NCBI GenBank assembly: GCA_945645715.1
Contig: CALZFJ010000133.1
Span: forward strand, 1-6,084
DNA from: an uncultured Prevotellaceae bacterium
Lineage (GTDB): Bacteria > Bacteroidota > Bacteroidia > Bacteroidales > Muribaculaceae
Direction of reading: 5' to 3'
Length of the DNA stretch: 6,084 nucleotides
Shown: one piece after another, positions 1 through 5,674 of the stretch
Layout of the letters: every line of letters begins with the position of its first letter
How positions within the stretch are numbered: position 1 is the first letter of the stretch
Position numbers and translations under genes: made by a program
Notes under the pieces: model-generated
Database searches by the model: none
What the model was told of the DNA's origin: nothing
What the model saw: only the letters and a program-made list of their open reading frames with translations

Positions 1-47
1 CAGCCACCAAAGCTGCTACGCATAAAAAGAAAAAAAATACTTGTCAT
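1..47 (-). CDS. Probable exported protein, N-terminal signal peptide only (partial, runs off left edge)
   Basis: Read leftward from the ATG at 47-45, the sequence gives MTSIFFFLCVAALVA and then leaves the window. A short polar start followed by a long hydrophobic run looks like the beginning of a Sec signal peptide or a first membrane segment. A weakness is the lack of a lysine or arginine after the start; the in-frame codons just upstream would read KKIFVV, but no ordinary start codon precedes them (a GTG lies at 50-48). Support comes from a Bacteroidota-type promoter upstream on the same strand (97-128), which would give a leader of about 45 bases. The gene would be divergent from the TPR gene. 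Product and family cannot be told from 15 codons. The alternative is that this is intergenic DNA downstream of a rightward gene. Confidence 0.45.
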   Translation of the reverse strand, partial: MTSIFFLFMRSSFGG

Positions 48-65
48 CACGACAAATATTTTTTT
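31..65. other. Perfect-arm A/T-rich inverted repeat (hairpin; terminator or start-codon stem-loop)
   Basis: Bases 31-39 (seven A, then TA) pair with 57-65 (TA, then seven T). After a C/A mismatch at 40/56, TTGTC (41-45) pairs with GACAA (51-55) around a five-base loop, giving 14 base pairs in all. Read rightward, the A-tract, stem and T-tract resemble an intrinsic terminator that could end a gene lying left of the window. Read leftward, the loop holds the first two bases of the proposed ATG at 47-45, so the structure would mask a start codon. The pairing is visible; the choice between the two roles is not settled. Confidence 0.5.
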
Positions 66-96
66 ACCTTAAATCTAATACCATGAAAAACTGATG

Positions 97-128
97 CAAA
101 GGTATAGGCTTCGTTGCATTTGTGCAAA
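97..128 (-). promoter_or_regulatory. Bacteroidota-type promoter for the leftward gene
   Basis: On the minus strand, TTTG (128-125) is followed after exactly 20 bases by TACCTTTG (104-97). This matches the known Bacteroidota housekeeping consensus (-33 TTTG, -7 TAnnTTTG) at every fixed position and with the usual spacing. Transcription would begin around 93-90 and run leftward, giving a leader of roughly 45 bases to the ATG at 47. Confidence 0.65.
114..127. repeat. Short inverted repeat overlapping the -33 element (possible operator)
   Basis: TTGCA (114-118) and TGCAA (123-127) form a perfect 5-base inverted repeat around TTTG. The right arm shares bases with the -33 element of the leftward promoter, where a bound dimeric regulator could block or aid RNA polymerase. 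No regulator is encoded nearby in the window, so the operator role is inference. Confidence 0.3.
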
Positions 129-184
129 TTTATGGAGCAAAAATACTATGCAGTTAAAAATATTTAACGTTTTAACCCTTATAG

Positions 185-457
185 ATGGAAAATTTCGACC
201 ACGTTCAGCAACTCATGAGCAGCGGAAAGGTGAATGAAGCCATTGCACTGCTGAAAGCTGCCATTGCCGATAACCCTACCGACGACCGTGCACTCTACAT
301 GCTCGGCAATGCCTATTGCCGCCTCTCCGACTGGCGCAATGCCTCAGCCTGCTATCACCAAGCCATTGAGCTTAACCCCGAATCGCCAGCCGTGGAAGCC
401 GATAAAAAAATACAAGAAATATTAAATTTCTATTGTCACGACCTATATAATCCGTGA
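185..457 (+). CDS. Small tetratricopeptide-repeat (TPR) protein
   Basis: This 90-residue protein is made almost wholly of two TPR helical hairpins. The first spans roughly residues 2-33 (AIALLKAAIADNP) and the second 35-68, with the consensus positions L40-G41, Y44, A53, Y57, A60 and P65 in place. TPRs form a protein-binding groove; there is no catalytic motif, signal peptide or membrane segment, so the protein is probably a cytoplasmic adaptor. The C-terminus, after a charged helix, is ILNFYCHDLYNP. As I recall, a closely similar FYNKDMYNP-type ending is common in small TPR proteins of Bacteroidales, which suggests a conserved family and not a fragment of a larger TPR protein. The ATG at 185 follows an A/T-rich leader without a Shine-Dalgarno site. 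I see no convincing rightward promoter between 66 and 184. The partner and function are unknown. Confidence 0.85.
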   Translation: MENFDHVQQLMSSGKVNEAIALLKAAIADNPTDDRALYMLGNAYCRLSDWRNASACYHQAIELNPESPAVEADKKIQEILNFYCHDLYNP

Positions 458-492
458 TTATAGCCATAATAGTGAATAACACGCGATTTTAG

Positions 493-524
493 TTTTCTCA
501 TTTCATATTTTTGTTGTAATTTTG
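493..524 (+). promoter_or_regulatory. Promoter for the nrnA-lipoprotein-glmM group
   Basis: TAATTTTG at 517-524 is an exact match to the Bacteroidota -7 box TAnnTTTG. Twenty bases upstream, TTTT (493-496) is a one-mismatch version of the -33 TTTG. Transcription would start near 528-531, leaving a leader of about 30 bases before the ATG at 559. It implies that nrnA is not only transcribed by read-through from the TPR gene. Confidence 0.6.
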
Positions 525-558
525 CTTATTAATTGCAAGCATTTGCGAAAACTACAGA

Positions 559-1614
559 ATGAGAATTAATCAAGTTATATCAAACGAGGAGCTTTTGCAG
601 CTCAAGGACTACGTGACACGGCTCAACAATATCGTGATTACGTGCCACCTCTCGCCCGATGGCGATGCCATAGGTGCATCCTTAGGACTGATGCACGCGC
701 TTGAATCGCTCGGCAAGACGGTGCACGTGGTGACGCCCGATATGCCGCCTCGCTCGCTGGCATTCCTTCCGGGTGCAAAAGACGTGTATATCTACACGAA
801 GCACGAAGACACGGTGAAGAACCTGCTGGAGCGTGCCAACCTTATTTTCTGCCTCGACTTCAACGCGCTGAAACGAATCGACACGCTTGCCCCACTGGTT
901 GCTCATGCCAAGGGCAAGAAGGTGATGATCGACCATCACCTCGACCCGGAGCAATTCTGCGACCTCACCATCTCCTACAGCCGAATGTCATCGACTTGCG
1001 AGCTGGTGTTCCGCGCACTCATGGGCATTGGCATGATGAAGCAGATTAACCGGAAGGTGGCTGACTGTCTCTACACCGGTATGATTACCGACACCGGCAA
1101 CTTTTCCTACAACTCCAACACTCCCGACCTATACCTCATAGTGGCTGAACTTGTGGCACGCGGCATCAACAAGGACCGCATCTACAACCTGGCGATGAAC
1201 ACCAGCTCTGCCGACCGTCTGCGACTGCTGGGCTACGCCCTATCTGAGAAAATGCAGGTGTTCCCCGAAAGCCATGCGGCTCTCATCACTCTCACAAAAG
1301 AGGAATTGGACCGCTTCAACTACAAGAAGGGCGACACTGAGAGCCTCGTGAACATGCCTCTGCAGATACCCGAGGTGCAATGGTCGATTTTCCTGCGCGA
1401 CGATGAAACCTACATCAAGGTTTCGGCTCGCTCTCAAGGCGAATTTGCGGTGAACACCATCTGTGAGCAGCACTTCAATGGCGGAGGGCACAAGAATGCC
1501 GCAGGCGGCGAATTTATTGGCTCGATGAGCGATGCCGTGGCTGTGTTCATGTCGCTGCTACCGCAATTTGCCGACACTAACGTGAACAATAACAACAAGA
1601 CAGAAAACAAATAA
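559..1614 (+). CDS. nrnA: DHH/DHHA1 phosphoesterase, NrnA-type oligoribonuclease / pAp phosphatase
   Basis: The protein has 351 residues, near the usual length for single-domain-pair NrnA enzymes, which degrade 2-5-mer RNAs and dephosphorylate pAp; some members also hydrolyse pApA, the breakdown product of c-di-AMP. The N-terminal DHH domain shows all the metal-binding motifs: H30-x3-D34-G-D36, D100 in LDFN, the signature D125-H126-H127, and D178 in GMITDTGNF. The C-terminal DHHA1 domain carries the substrate-binding loop G308-G309-G310-H311 followed by KNAAGG. There is no signal peptide or transmembrane segment, and no PAS or GGDEF domain as in GdpP, so it is a cytoplasmic stand-alone enzyme. 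The last 11 residues are asparagine-rich and probably disordered. A promoter lies just upstream and the lipoprotein gene follows after 16 bases, so the two are very likely cotranscribed. Which substrate matters in vivo cannot be read from the sequence. Confidence 0.93.
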   Translation: MRINQVISNEELLQLKDYVTRLNNIVITCHLSPDGDAIGASLGLMHALESLGKTVHVVTPDMPPRSLAFLPGAKDVYIYTKHEDTVKNLLERANLIFCLDFNALKRIDTLAPLVAHAKGKKVMIDHHLDPEQFCDLTISYSRMSSTCELVFRALMGIGMMKQINRKVADCLYTGMITDTGNFSYNSNTPDLYLIVAELVARGINKDRIYNLAMNTSSADRLRLLGYALSEKMQVFPESHAALITLTKEELDRFNYKKGDTESLVNMPLQIPEVQWSIFLRDDETYIKVSARSQGEFAVNTICEQHFNGGGHKNAAGGEFIGSMSDAVAVFMSLLPQFADTNVNNNNKTENK

Positions 1615-1630
1615 TCAAAATCCACTAAGA

Positions 1631-2221
1631 ATGATGAAAAATAAAATTGCAGCATATCTTGTAGCCGGCATTGCGGCTGTGCTTGCACTCGGCTCGTGCA
1701 GCTCGGGTGTGAGCTACGCCGAACTGCTCCGCGACGAGCGCAAGGCAACCAACAAATTCCTCGCCTACCAGCGTGTGGAGAATGAAATTCCCGCCGACAG
1801 CATCTTCGAGACCGGACCGGCAGCGCCCTACTACCGCCTCGATGAAGACGGCAACGTGTATATGCAGGTGGTGCGTGCCGGAAGCCGCGACAACCGCCCT
1901 GCCGCACAGCAGAAAATCTACTTCCGCTTCACCTACTACAGCCTCTTTGAGTGGGAACCCGGAATCGACCCCGATGCAGCCGGCATCACCGCAGGCAACG
2001 CCGGCGACTCGCAGATTCAGTCCACCTACTTCATCTATGGCAACTACGACCTCGAAGCCAGCTACCAGTGGGGCTACGGCTTGCAGATGCCGCTGCAGTA
2101 TGTGGGAATTGACTCAGAGGTGAACCTGATTATCAAGTCGCAATATGGCTTCTCAAGCGAAATCTCAAATGTGACGCCATATCACTTCAATGTGCGCTAC
2201 TTTGAGAGCGCACTCGACTAA
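1631..2221 (+). CDS. Lipoprotein with degenerate FKBP-like domain (DUF4827-type)
   Basis: The protein has 196 residues. It starts with lysines and a hydrophobic stretch (about 6-21) ending in a lipobox, LGSC, with the modified cysteine at C23, so it should be exported and lipid-anchored. The residues after the cysteine (SSGVSYAE) show no clear Bacteroidota surface-export signal, so a periplasm-facing anchor is more likely. Residues about 77-196 read like an FKBP fold: VYMQVVRAG, then KIYFRFTYYSLF, then GLQMPLQYVG followed by EVNLIIKSQYGF and VTPYHFNVRYF. The usual aromatic prolyl-isomerase pocket is not evident, so catalysis is doubtful. From memory it resembles the DUF4827 family found beside glmM in Bacteroidales. 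A second ATG at 1634 could equally be the start. It sits 16 bases after nrnA and 56 bases before glmM. Function is unknown; a periplasmic binding or chaperone-like role is only a guess. Confidence 0.8.
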   Translation: MMKNKIAAYLVAGIAAVLALGSCSSGVSYAELLRDERKATNKFLAYQRVENEIPADSIFETGPAAPYYRLDEDGNVYMQVVRAGSRDNRPAAQQKIYFRFTYYSLFEWEPGIDPDAAGITAGNAGDSQIQSTYFIYGNYDLEASYQWGYGLQMPLQYVGIDSEVNLIIKSQYGFSSEISNVTPYHFNVRYFESALD

Positions 2222-2277
2222 ACAGTGACCCTTATTATAAAACAACTTTATACTAAACACTATTTACTGAATCTATT

Positions 2278-3666
2278 ATGTCATTAATTAAGTCTATTTC
2301 AGGAATTCGAGGAACTATCGGCGGTGCTGCAGGCAACGGCCTCACTCCGCTCGACATTGTGAAATTCACGTCGGCTTACGCCACATTCATTCGCCGCACC
2401 ACCAAGAAGACGTCGAATGTGATTGTCGTTGGCCGCGACGCCCGTCTGTCGGGTGCTATGGTCAATGATGTGGTTGTGGGCACTCTCACAGGCATGGGCT
2501 TTGATGTGGTGAACATCGGTCTGGCCACCACTCCCACCACCGAGATTGCCGTGGTTGGCGAGAACGCCTGCGGTGGCATCATCATCACAGCCTCGCACAA
2601 CCCCAAGCAGTGGAACGCACTGAAGCTGCTCAATGAAGACGGAGAGTTCCTTAACGACGCCCAGGGCAAAGAAGTGCTTGCTATAGCCGAGCGCGAAGAC
2701 TTCGACTATGCCGAAGTGGATAACCTTGGAAAGGTGTACGTAAACAACACTTATATGCAGCGCCACATCGACAGCGTGCTCAAGCTGAAGCTCGTAGATG
2801 TGGAGGCTATCCGTAATGCCAACTTCACCGTGGCTGTTGATGCCGTCAACTCCATAGGCGGCGTGGTGATTCCCACCCTGCTCAAGAAGCTCGGCGTGAA
2901 GAATGTGATTGAGCTATACTGCGAGCCAACCGGAAAATTCGGGCACACTCCCGAACCAATCCCAGAGAACCTCACCGACATTGCTTCGCTCATGGCTCAG
3001 GGCAAAGCCGATGTGGGCTTTGTGGTCGATCCCGACGTTGACCGCCTTGCTATCATCATGGAGAACGGAGAATTTTTCGTGGAGGAATACACGCTGGTGT
3101 CGATTGCCGACTATGTGCTCTCTCAGACTCCGGGCGCAACAGTATCCAATCTCTCCTCATCGCGTGCACTGCGCGATGTGACCGTTGCCCACGGCTGCCA
3201 ATATACTGCAGCTGCCGTAGGCGAGGTGAATGTGGTGACCGAAATGAAGCGCACCGGTGCCGTGATTGGCGGCGAAGGCAACGGCGGAGTAATCTATCCT
3301 GAGTCGCACTATGGCCGCGACGCTCTTGTGGGCGTTGCTCTTTTCCTCACCCTGCTCGCAAAGAGCGGAAAGAAGGTGAGCGAGCTGAAGAAGACTTATC
3401 CGCAATACAGCATCGCAAAGAACAAAATCCAGCTCACCCCCGACATCGACGTTGATGCCATTCTCAAAGCTGTGAAGGAACACTACGCAAGCGAGAAAAT
3501 CACCGACATCGACGGCGTGAAAATCGACTTTGCCGACTGCTGGGTTCACCTGCGCAAGAGCAACACCGAGCCGATTATCCGCATCTACTCCGAAGCTTCT
3601 ACAATGGAGAAAGCCGAGAGCCTTGCAGAGGATATGAAGAAGGTAATTGCAAGCCTGTCGAAGTAA
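2278..3666 (+). CDS. glmM: Phosphoglucosamine mutase (alpha-D-phosphohexomutase family)
   Basis: The 462-residue enzyme interconverts glucosamine-6-phosphate and glucosamine-1-phosphate on the way to UDP-GlcNAc for peptidoglycan and lipopolysaccharide. All four loops of the alpha-D-phosphohexomutase family are present: the phosphoserine loop TASHNP with S106; the Mg2+ loop D251-P-D253-V-D255-R; the sugar loop G332-E-G-N-G-G337; and the phosphate loop R426-K-S-N-T-E-P432. The N-terminus (SISGIRGTIGG) carries the usual substrate-contacting GIRG. The sugar loop differs from the GE(N/Q)SGH of classical bacterial GlmM and resembles the archaeal-type GlmM that Bacteroidota also carry. Phosphomannomutase or phosphoglucomutase activity therefore cannot be ruled out by sequence alone. 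It is a cytoplasmic enzyme. It follows the lipoprotein gene by 56 bases without a visible terminator, and a strong hairpin lies just after it. Confidence 0.88.
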   Translation: MSLIKSISGIRGTIGGAAGNGLTPLDIVKFTSAYATFIRRTTKKTSNVIVVGRDARLSGAMVNDVVVGTLTGMGFDVVNIGLATTPTTEIAVVGENACGGIIITASHNPKQWNALKLLNEDGEFLNDAQGKEVLAIAEREDFDYAEVDNLGKVYVNNTYMQRHIDSVLKLKLVDVEAIRNANFTVAVDAVNSIGGVVIPTLLKKLGVKNVIELYCEPTGKFGHTPEPIPENLTDIASLMAQGKADVGFVVDPDVDRLAIIMENGEFFVEEYTLVSIADYVLSQTPGATVSNLSSSRALRDVTVAHGCQYTAAAVGEVNVVTEMKRTGAVIGGEGNGGVIYPESHYGRDALVGVALFLTLLAKSGKKVSELKKTYPQYSIAKNKIQLTPDIDVDAILKAVKEHYASEKITDIDGVKIDFADCWVHLRKSNTEPIIRIYSEASTMEKAESLAEDMKKVIASLSK

Positions 3667-3681
3667 TATCTTTAAGCTATA

Positions 3682-3727
3682 GCGAGAGGGTGTGTCGGGA
3701 AATGTTGTCTCCGGCTCACCCTCTTGC
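3682..3727 (+). terminator. Strong intergenic hairpin after glmM (terminator or mRNA-end stem-loop)
   Basis: Bases 3682-3692 pair with 3717-3727 over 11 base pairs with one G-U. After a T/T mismatch, 3694-3699 pair with 3710-3715 over six more, leaving a 10-base loop. It begins 15 bases after the glmM stop. There is no T-run behind it (the next bases are ACTATAATC), so it is not a textbook intrinsic terminator. It could end the upstream transcript inefficiently, protect its 3' end, or attenuate read-through into menB. Confidence 0.55.
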
Positions 3728-3777
3728 ACTATAATCAGAGTTTATATATTCATAACATTTTAATATCGCAGATAACA

Positions 3778-4605
3778 ATGGAAAATAAGCGCCAATGGAC
3801 GCCCATAAAGGAATATACCGACATTCTCTTTGAGCAATGCGGTGGCATAGCCAAAATAACAATCAACAGGCCTAAGGTGTATAATGCCTTCCGTCCGCTC
3901 ACCAATGCCGAAATGCTCGACGCTATGAACATCTGCCGCGACCGACAAGACATTGGAGTTGTGATTCTCACCGGTGCCGGCGACAAGGCGTTCTGCTCGG
4001 GTGGCGACCAGAACTACAAGACTCTCGGCGGCTACAAGGACAGCGACGGGACTCCGCGCCTCAACGTACTCGACTTGCAGAAAGCTATCCGCTCCATTCC
4101 CAAGCCGGTGATTGCCATGGTGAATGGCTACTCGATTGGCGGCGGAAATGTGCTCAACACCGTGTGCGACCTCTCGATTGCTTCTGAAAACGCCCGATTC
4201 GGGCAGACGGGACCCAAAGTGGGCAGTTTCGACGCCGGATTCGGGTCATCATATATGGCTCGATGCGTGGGACAGAAGAAAGTGCGCGAAATATGGTTCC
4301 TTTGCCGCCAATATACCGCACAGGAGGCTCTCGAAATGGGTCTCATCAACAAGGTAGTGCCCTTTGACCGCCTCGAAGACGAGACAGTGGAGTGGTGTGA
4401 GACCATTCTGCAACGCAGTCCTATGGCTATACGCATGATTAAGCGCGCCCTCAATGCCGAGCTCGACGGCCAGCGCGGACTTATGGAGTTTGCCGGCGAT
4501 GCCACTCTTATGTATTACCTCATGGAGGAGGCACAGGAGGGCAAGAACGCATTCCTCGAGAAACGCGACCCCGACTTTGCCCAATTCCCAAAATTCCCCG
4601 GCTAA
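3778..4605 (+). CDS. menB: 1,4-dihydroxy-2-naphthoyl-CoA synthase
   Basis: MenB closes the second ring of the naphthoquinone, converting o-succinylbenzoyl-CoA to 1,4-dihydroxy-2-naphthoyl-CoA in the cytoplasm. The 275-residue protein is a crotonase-fold enzyme that lines up with E. coli MenB at a constant offset of 11 residues. It has the oxyanion-hole loops SGGDQ (74-78) and IGGGN (120-124), the catalytic D152 in VGSFDAG, and Y247 (E. coli Tyr258). The bicarbonate-binding set of type I enzymes is intact: Q143, T144, G145 and W173. The last G of the IGGG loop is followed by N, where E. coli has H. I chose the ATG at 3778 (MENKRQWTPIKEY) because family members begin at this point. An in-frame ATG at 3724 would add 18 unrelated residues and lies inside the hairpin. 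menC follows after 10 bases. No convincing promoter is seen at 3728-3777. Confidence 0.96.
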   Translation: MENKRQWTPIKEYTDILFEQCGGIAKITINRPKVYNAFRPLTNAEMLDAMNICRDRQDIGVVILTGAGDKAFCSGGDQNYKTLGGYKDSDGTPRLNVLDLQKAIRSIPKPVIAMVNGYSIGGGNVLNTVCDLSIASENARFGQTGPKVGSFDAGFGSSYMARCVGQKKVREIWFLCRQYTAQEALEMGLINKVVPFDRLEDETVEWCETILQRSPMAIRMIKRALNAELDGQRGLMEFAGDATLMYYLMEEAQEGKNAFLEKRDPDFAQFPKFPG

Positions 4606-4615
4606 TATCATTGCT

Positions 4616-5668
4616 ATGAAGGCGGCTTTTGCTAAATACACGCTTGATTTCATCAATCCTGCCGGCACTTCGCGCGGCACTCTGCTGAAGAAGGACACTT
4701 ATTTCCTGAAAATATGGGACGAGCAGTGCCCCGAACGCTTCGGCATCGGCGAGTGTGCCCTTTTCAAGGGTCTATCGGCCGACGACAACGACTCCTACGA
4801 GCCCAAGCTCCGCGAGCTGTGCCGCAACATCGCCCTCGGTGTGGAAACCGACCTTGCCGAATATTCGTCGATTCAATTCGGGCTGGAGACTGCCATTCTC
4901 GACTTCTCAAACGGCTGCCGGCGCGTGTGCTTCGACAACGATTTCGCCCGCGGCAACTACCAAATCCCCATCAACGGACTGGTGTGGATGGGCACAAAAG
5001 ATGAGATGATTGCCCGCATCGACGAAAAAGTGGCTGCCGGATTCCACGTGATAAAGCTGAAAATCGGAGCAATCGACTTCGGTCAGGAGCTTGAAATGAT
5101 AAGCCACATTCGCAGCCGCTACTCAGGCAGCGACCTCACCATTCGCGTCGATGCAAATGGAGGATTCACGCCAGGGAATGTGATGGAAAGGCTCAACCGC
5201 CTTGCCGAATATTCAATTCACTCCATTGAGCAGCCCATCAAGGCAGGGCAATGGGAACAGATGGCAGAAGTGTGCGACAAGTCGCCCATTCCGGTTGCCC
5301 TCGACGAGGAGCTTATCGGCATCACCAACCCCATGATGATGATGTCGCTGCTGCGCACCATACGTCCCCACTACATCATTCTAAAACCGTCGCTCATGGG
5401 AGGATTTGCCGGTTCGACCGAGTGGCTGAAGATGGCTGCACAGTTTGGCATTGGCGGCTGGATTACATCGGCTCTCGAGTCAAACATAGGGCTGAACGCA
5501 CTGGCTCAGTGGGTCACCACCCTGCAAGTGCGCATTCCGCAAGGACTCGGCACCGGTGCACTCTATCACAACAACATACCCTCGCCACTCTGCCAGCGTG
5601 CCGACTACCTGTGCAGCGACCCCAATCGAGGCTGGCAACTACCTGAATTTAACTGGATTACTGAATAA
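4616..5668 (+). CDS. menC: o-Succinylbenzoate synthase (enolase superfamily)
   Basis: MenC dehydrates SHCHC to o-succinylbenzoate, the step before MenE in menaquinone synthesis. The protein has 350 residues and shows the complete muconate-lactonizing-type active site: the K147-L-K149 pair, the three metal ligands D179 (RVDANGG), E205 (SIEQP) and D230 (ALDEE), and the second catalytic base K257 (ILKPSLMGG). The capping domain is at the N-terminus, followed by the barrel. The same frame stays open upstream to 4454, but that part overlaps menB and reads as serine- and arginine-rich nonsense. The ATG at 4616, 10 bases after the menB stop, gives the usual family start. menE begins 6 bases downstream, so menB, menC and menE should share one transcript. 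No close paralogue such as a dipeptide epimerase is favoured in this context. Confidence 0.95.
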   Translation: MKAAFAKYTLDFINPAGTSRGTLLKKDTYFLKIWDEQCPERFGIGECALFKGLSADDNDSYEPKLRELCRNIALGVETDLAEYSSIQFGLETAILDFSNGCRRVCFDNDFARGNYQIPINGLVWMGTKDEMIARIDEKVAAGFHVIKLKIGAIDFGQELEMISHIRSRYSGSDLTIRVDANGGFTPGNVMERLNRLAEYSIHSIEQPIKAGQWEQMAEVCDKSPIPVALDEELIGITNPMMMMSLLRTIRPHYIILKPSLMGGFAGSTEWLKMAAQFGIGGWITSALESNIGLNALAQWVTTLQVRIPQGLGTGALYHNNIPSPLCQRADYLCSDPNRGWQLPEFNWITE

Positions 5669-5674
5669 GAAAAC

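Noticed and set aside
143..184. Rightward promoter for the TPR gene
   Set aside because: TACTATG near 144 and other A/T-rich words do not match TAnnTTTG well enough and the spacing to the TTTG at 119 is off.
457..470. ATTAT-AGCC-ATAAT stem right after the TPR gene as a terminator
   Set aside because: Only five A/T pairs, no T-tract behind it; too weak to support.
533..548. Small TTGCAA/TTGCGA hairpin in the nrnA leader
   Set aside because: Six pairs with one G-U and a four-base loop is within chance for such a leader; no riboswitch-like structure is visible.
1773..2123. A 116-residue plus-strand frame inside the lipoprotein gene
   Set aside because: It is a threonine-, serine- and proline-rich out-of-frame reading of a gene with a clear lipobox and family pattern.
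3157..3729. Long minus-strand frame opposite glmM
   Set aside because: It is antisense to conserved glmM motifs, shows no recognisable domain, and has no promoter; the same holds for the other minus-strand frames over nrnA, menB and menC.
3724..3777. Earlier in-frame start for menB
   Set aside because: The 18 added residues do not resemble MenB N-termini and the ATG falls inside the arm of the intergenic hairpin; 3778 fits the family.
4454..4615. Upstream extension of the menC frame into menB
   Set aside because: It overlaps the well-conserved end of menB, its translation is low-complexity and unlike any MenC, and the ATG at 4616 gives the normal family N-terminus.
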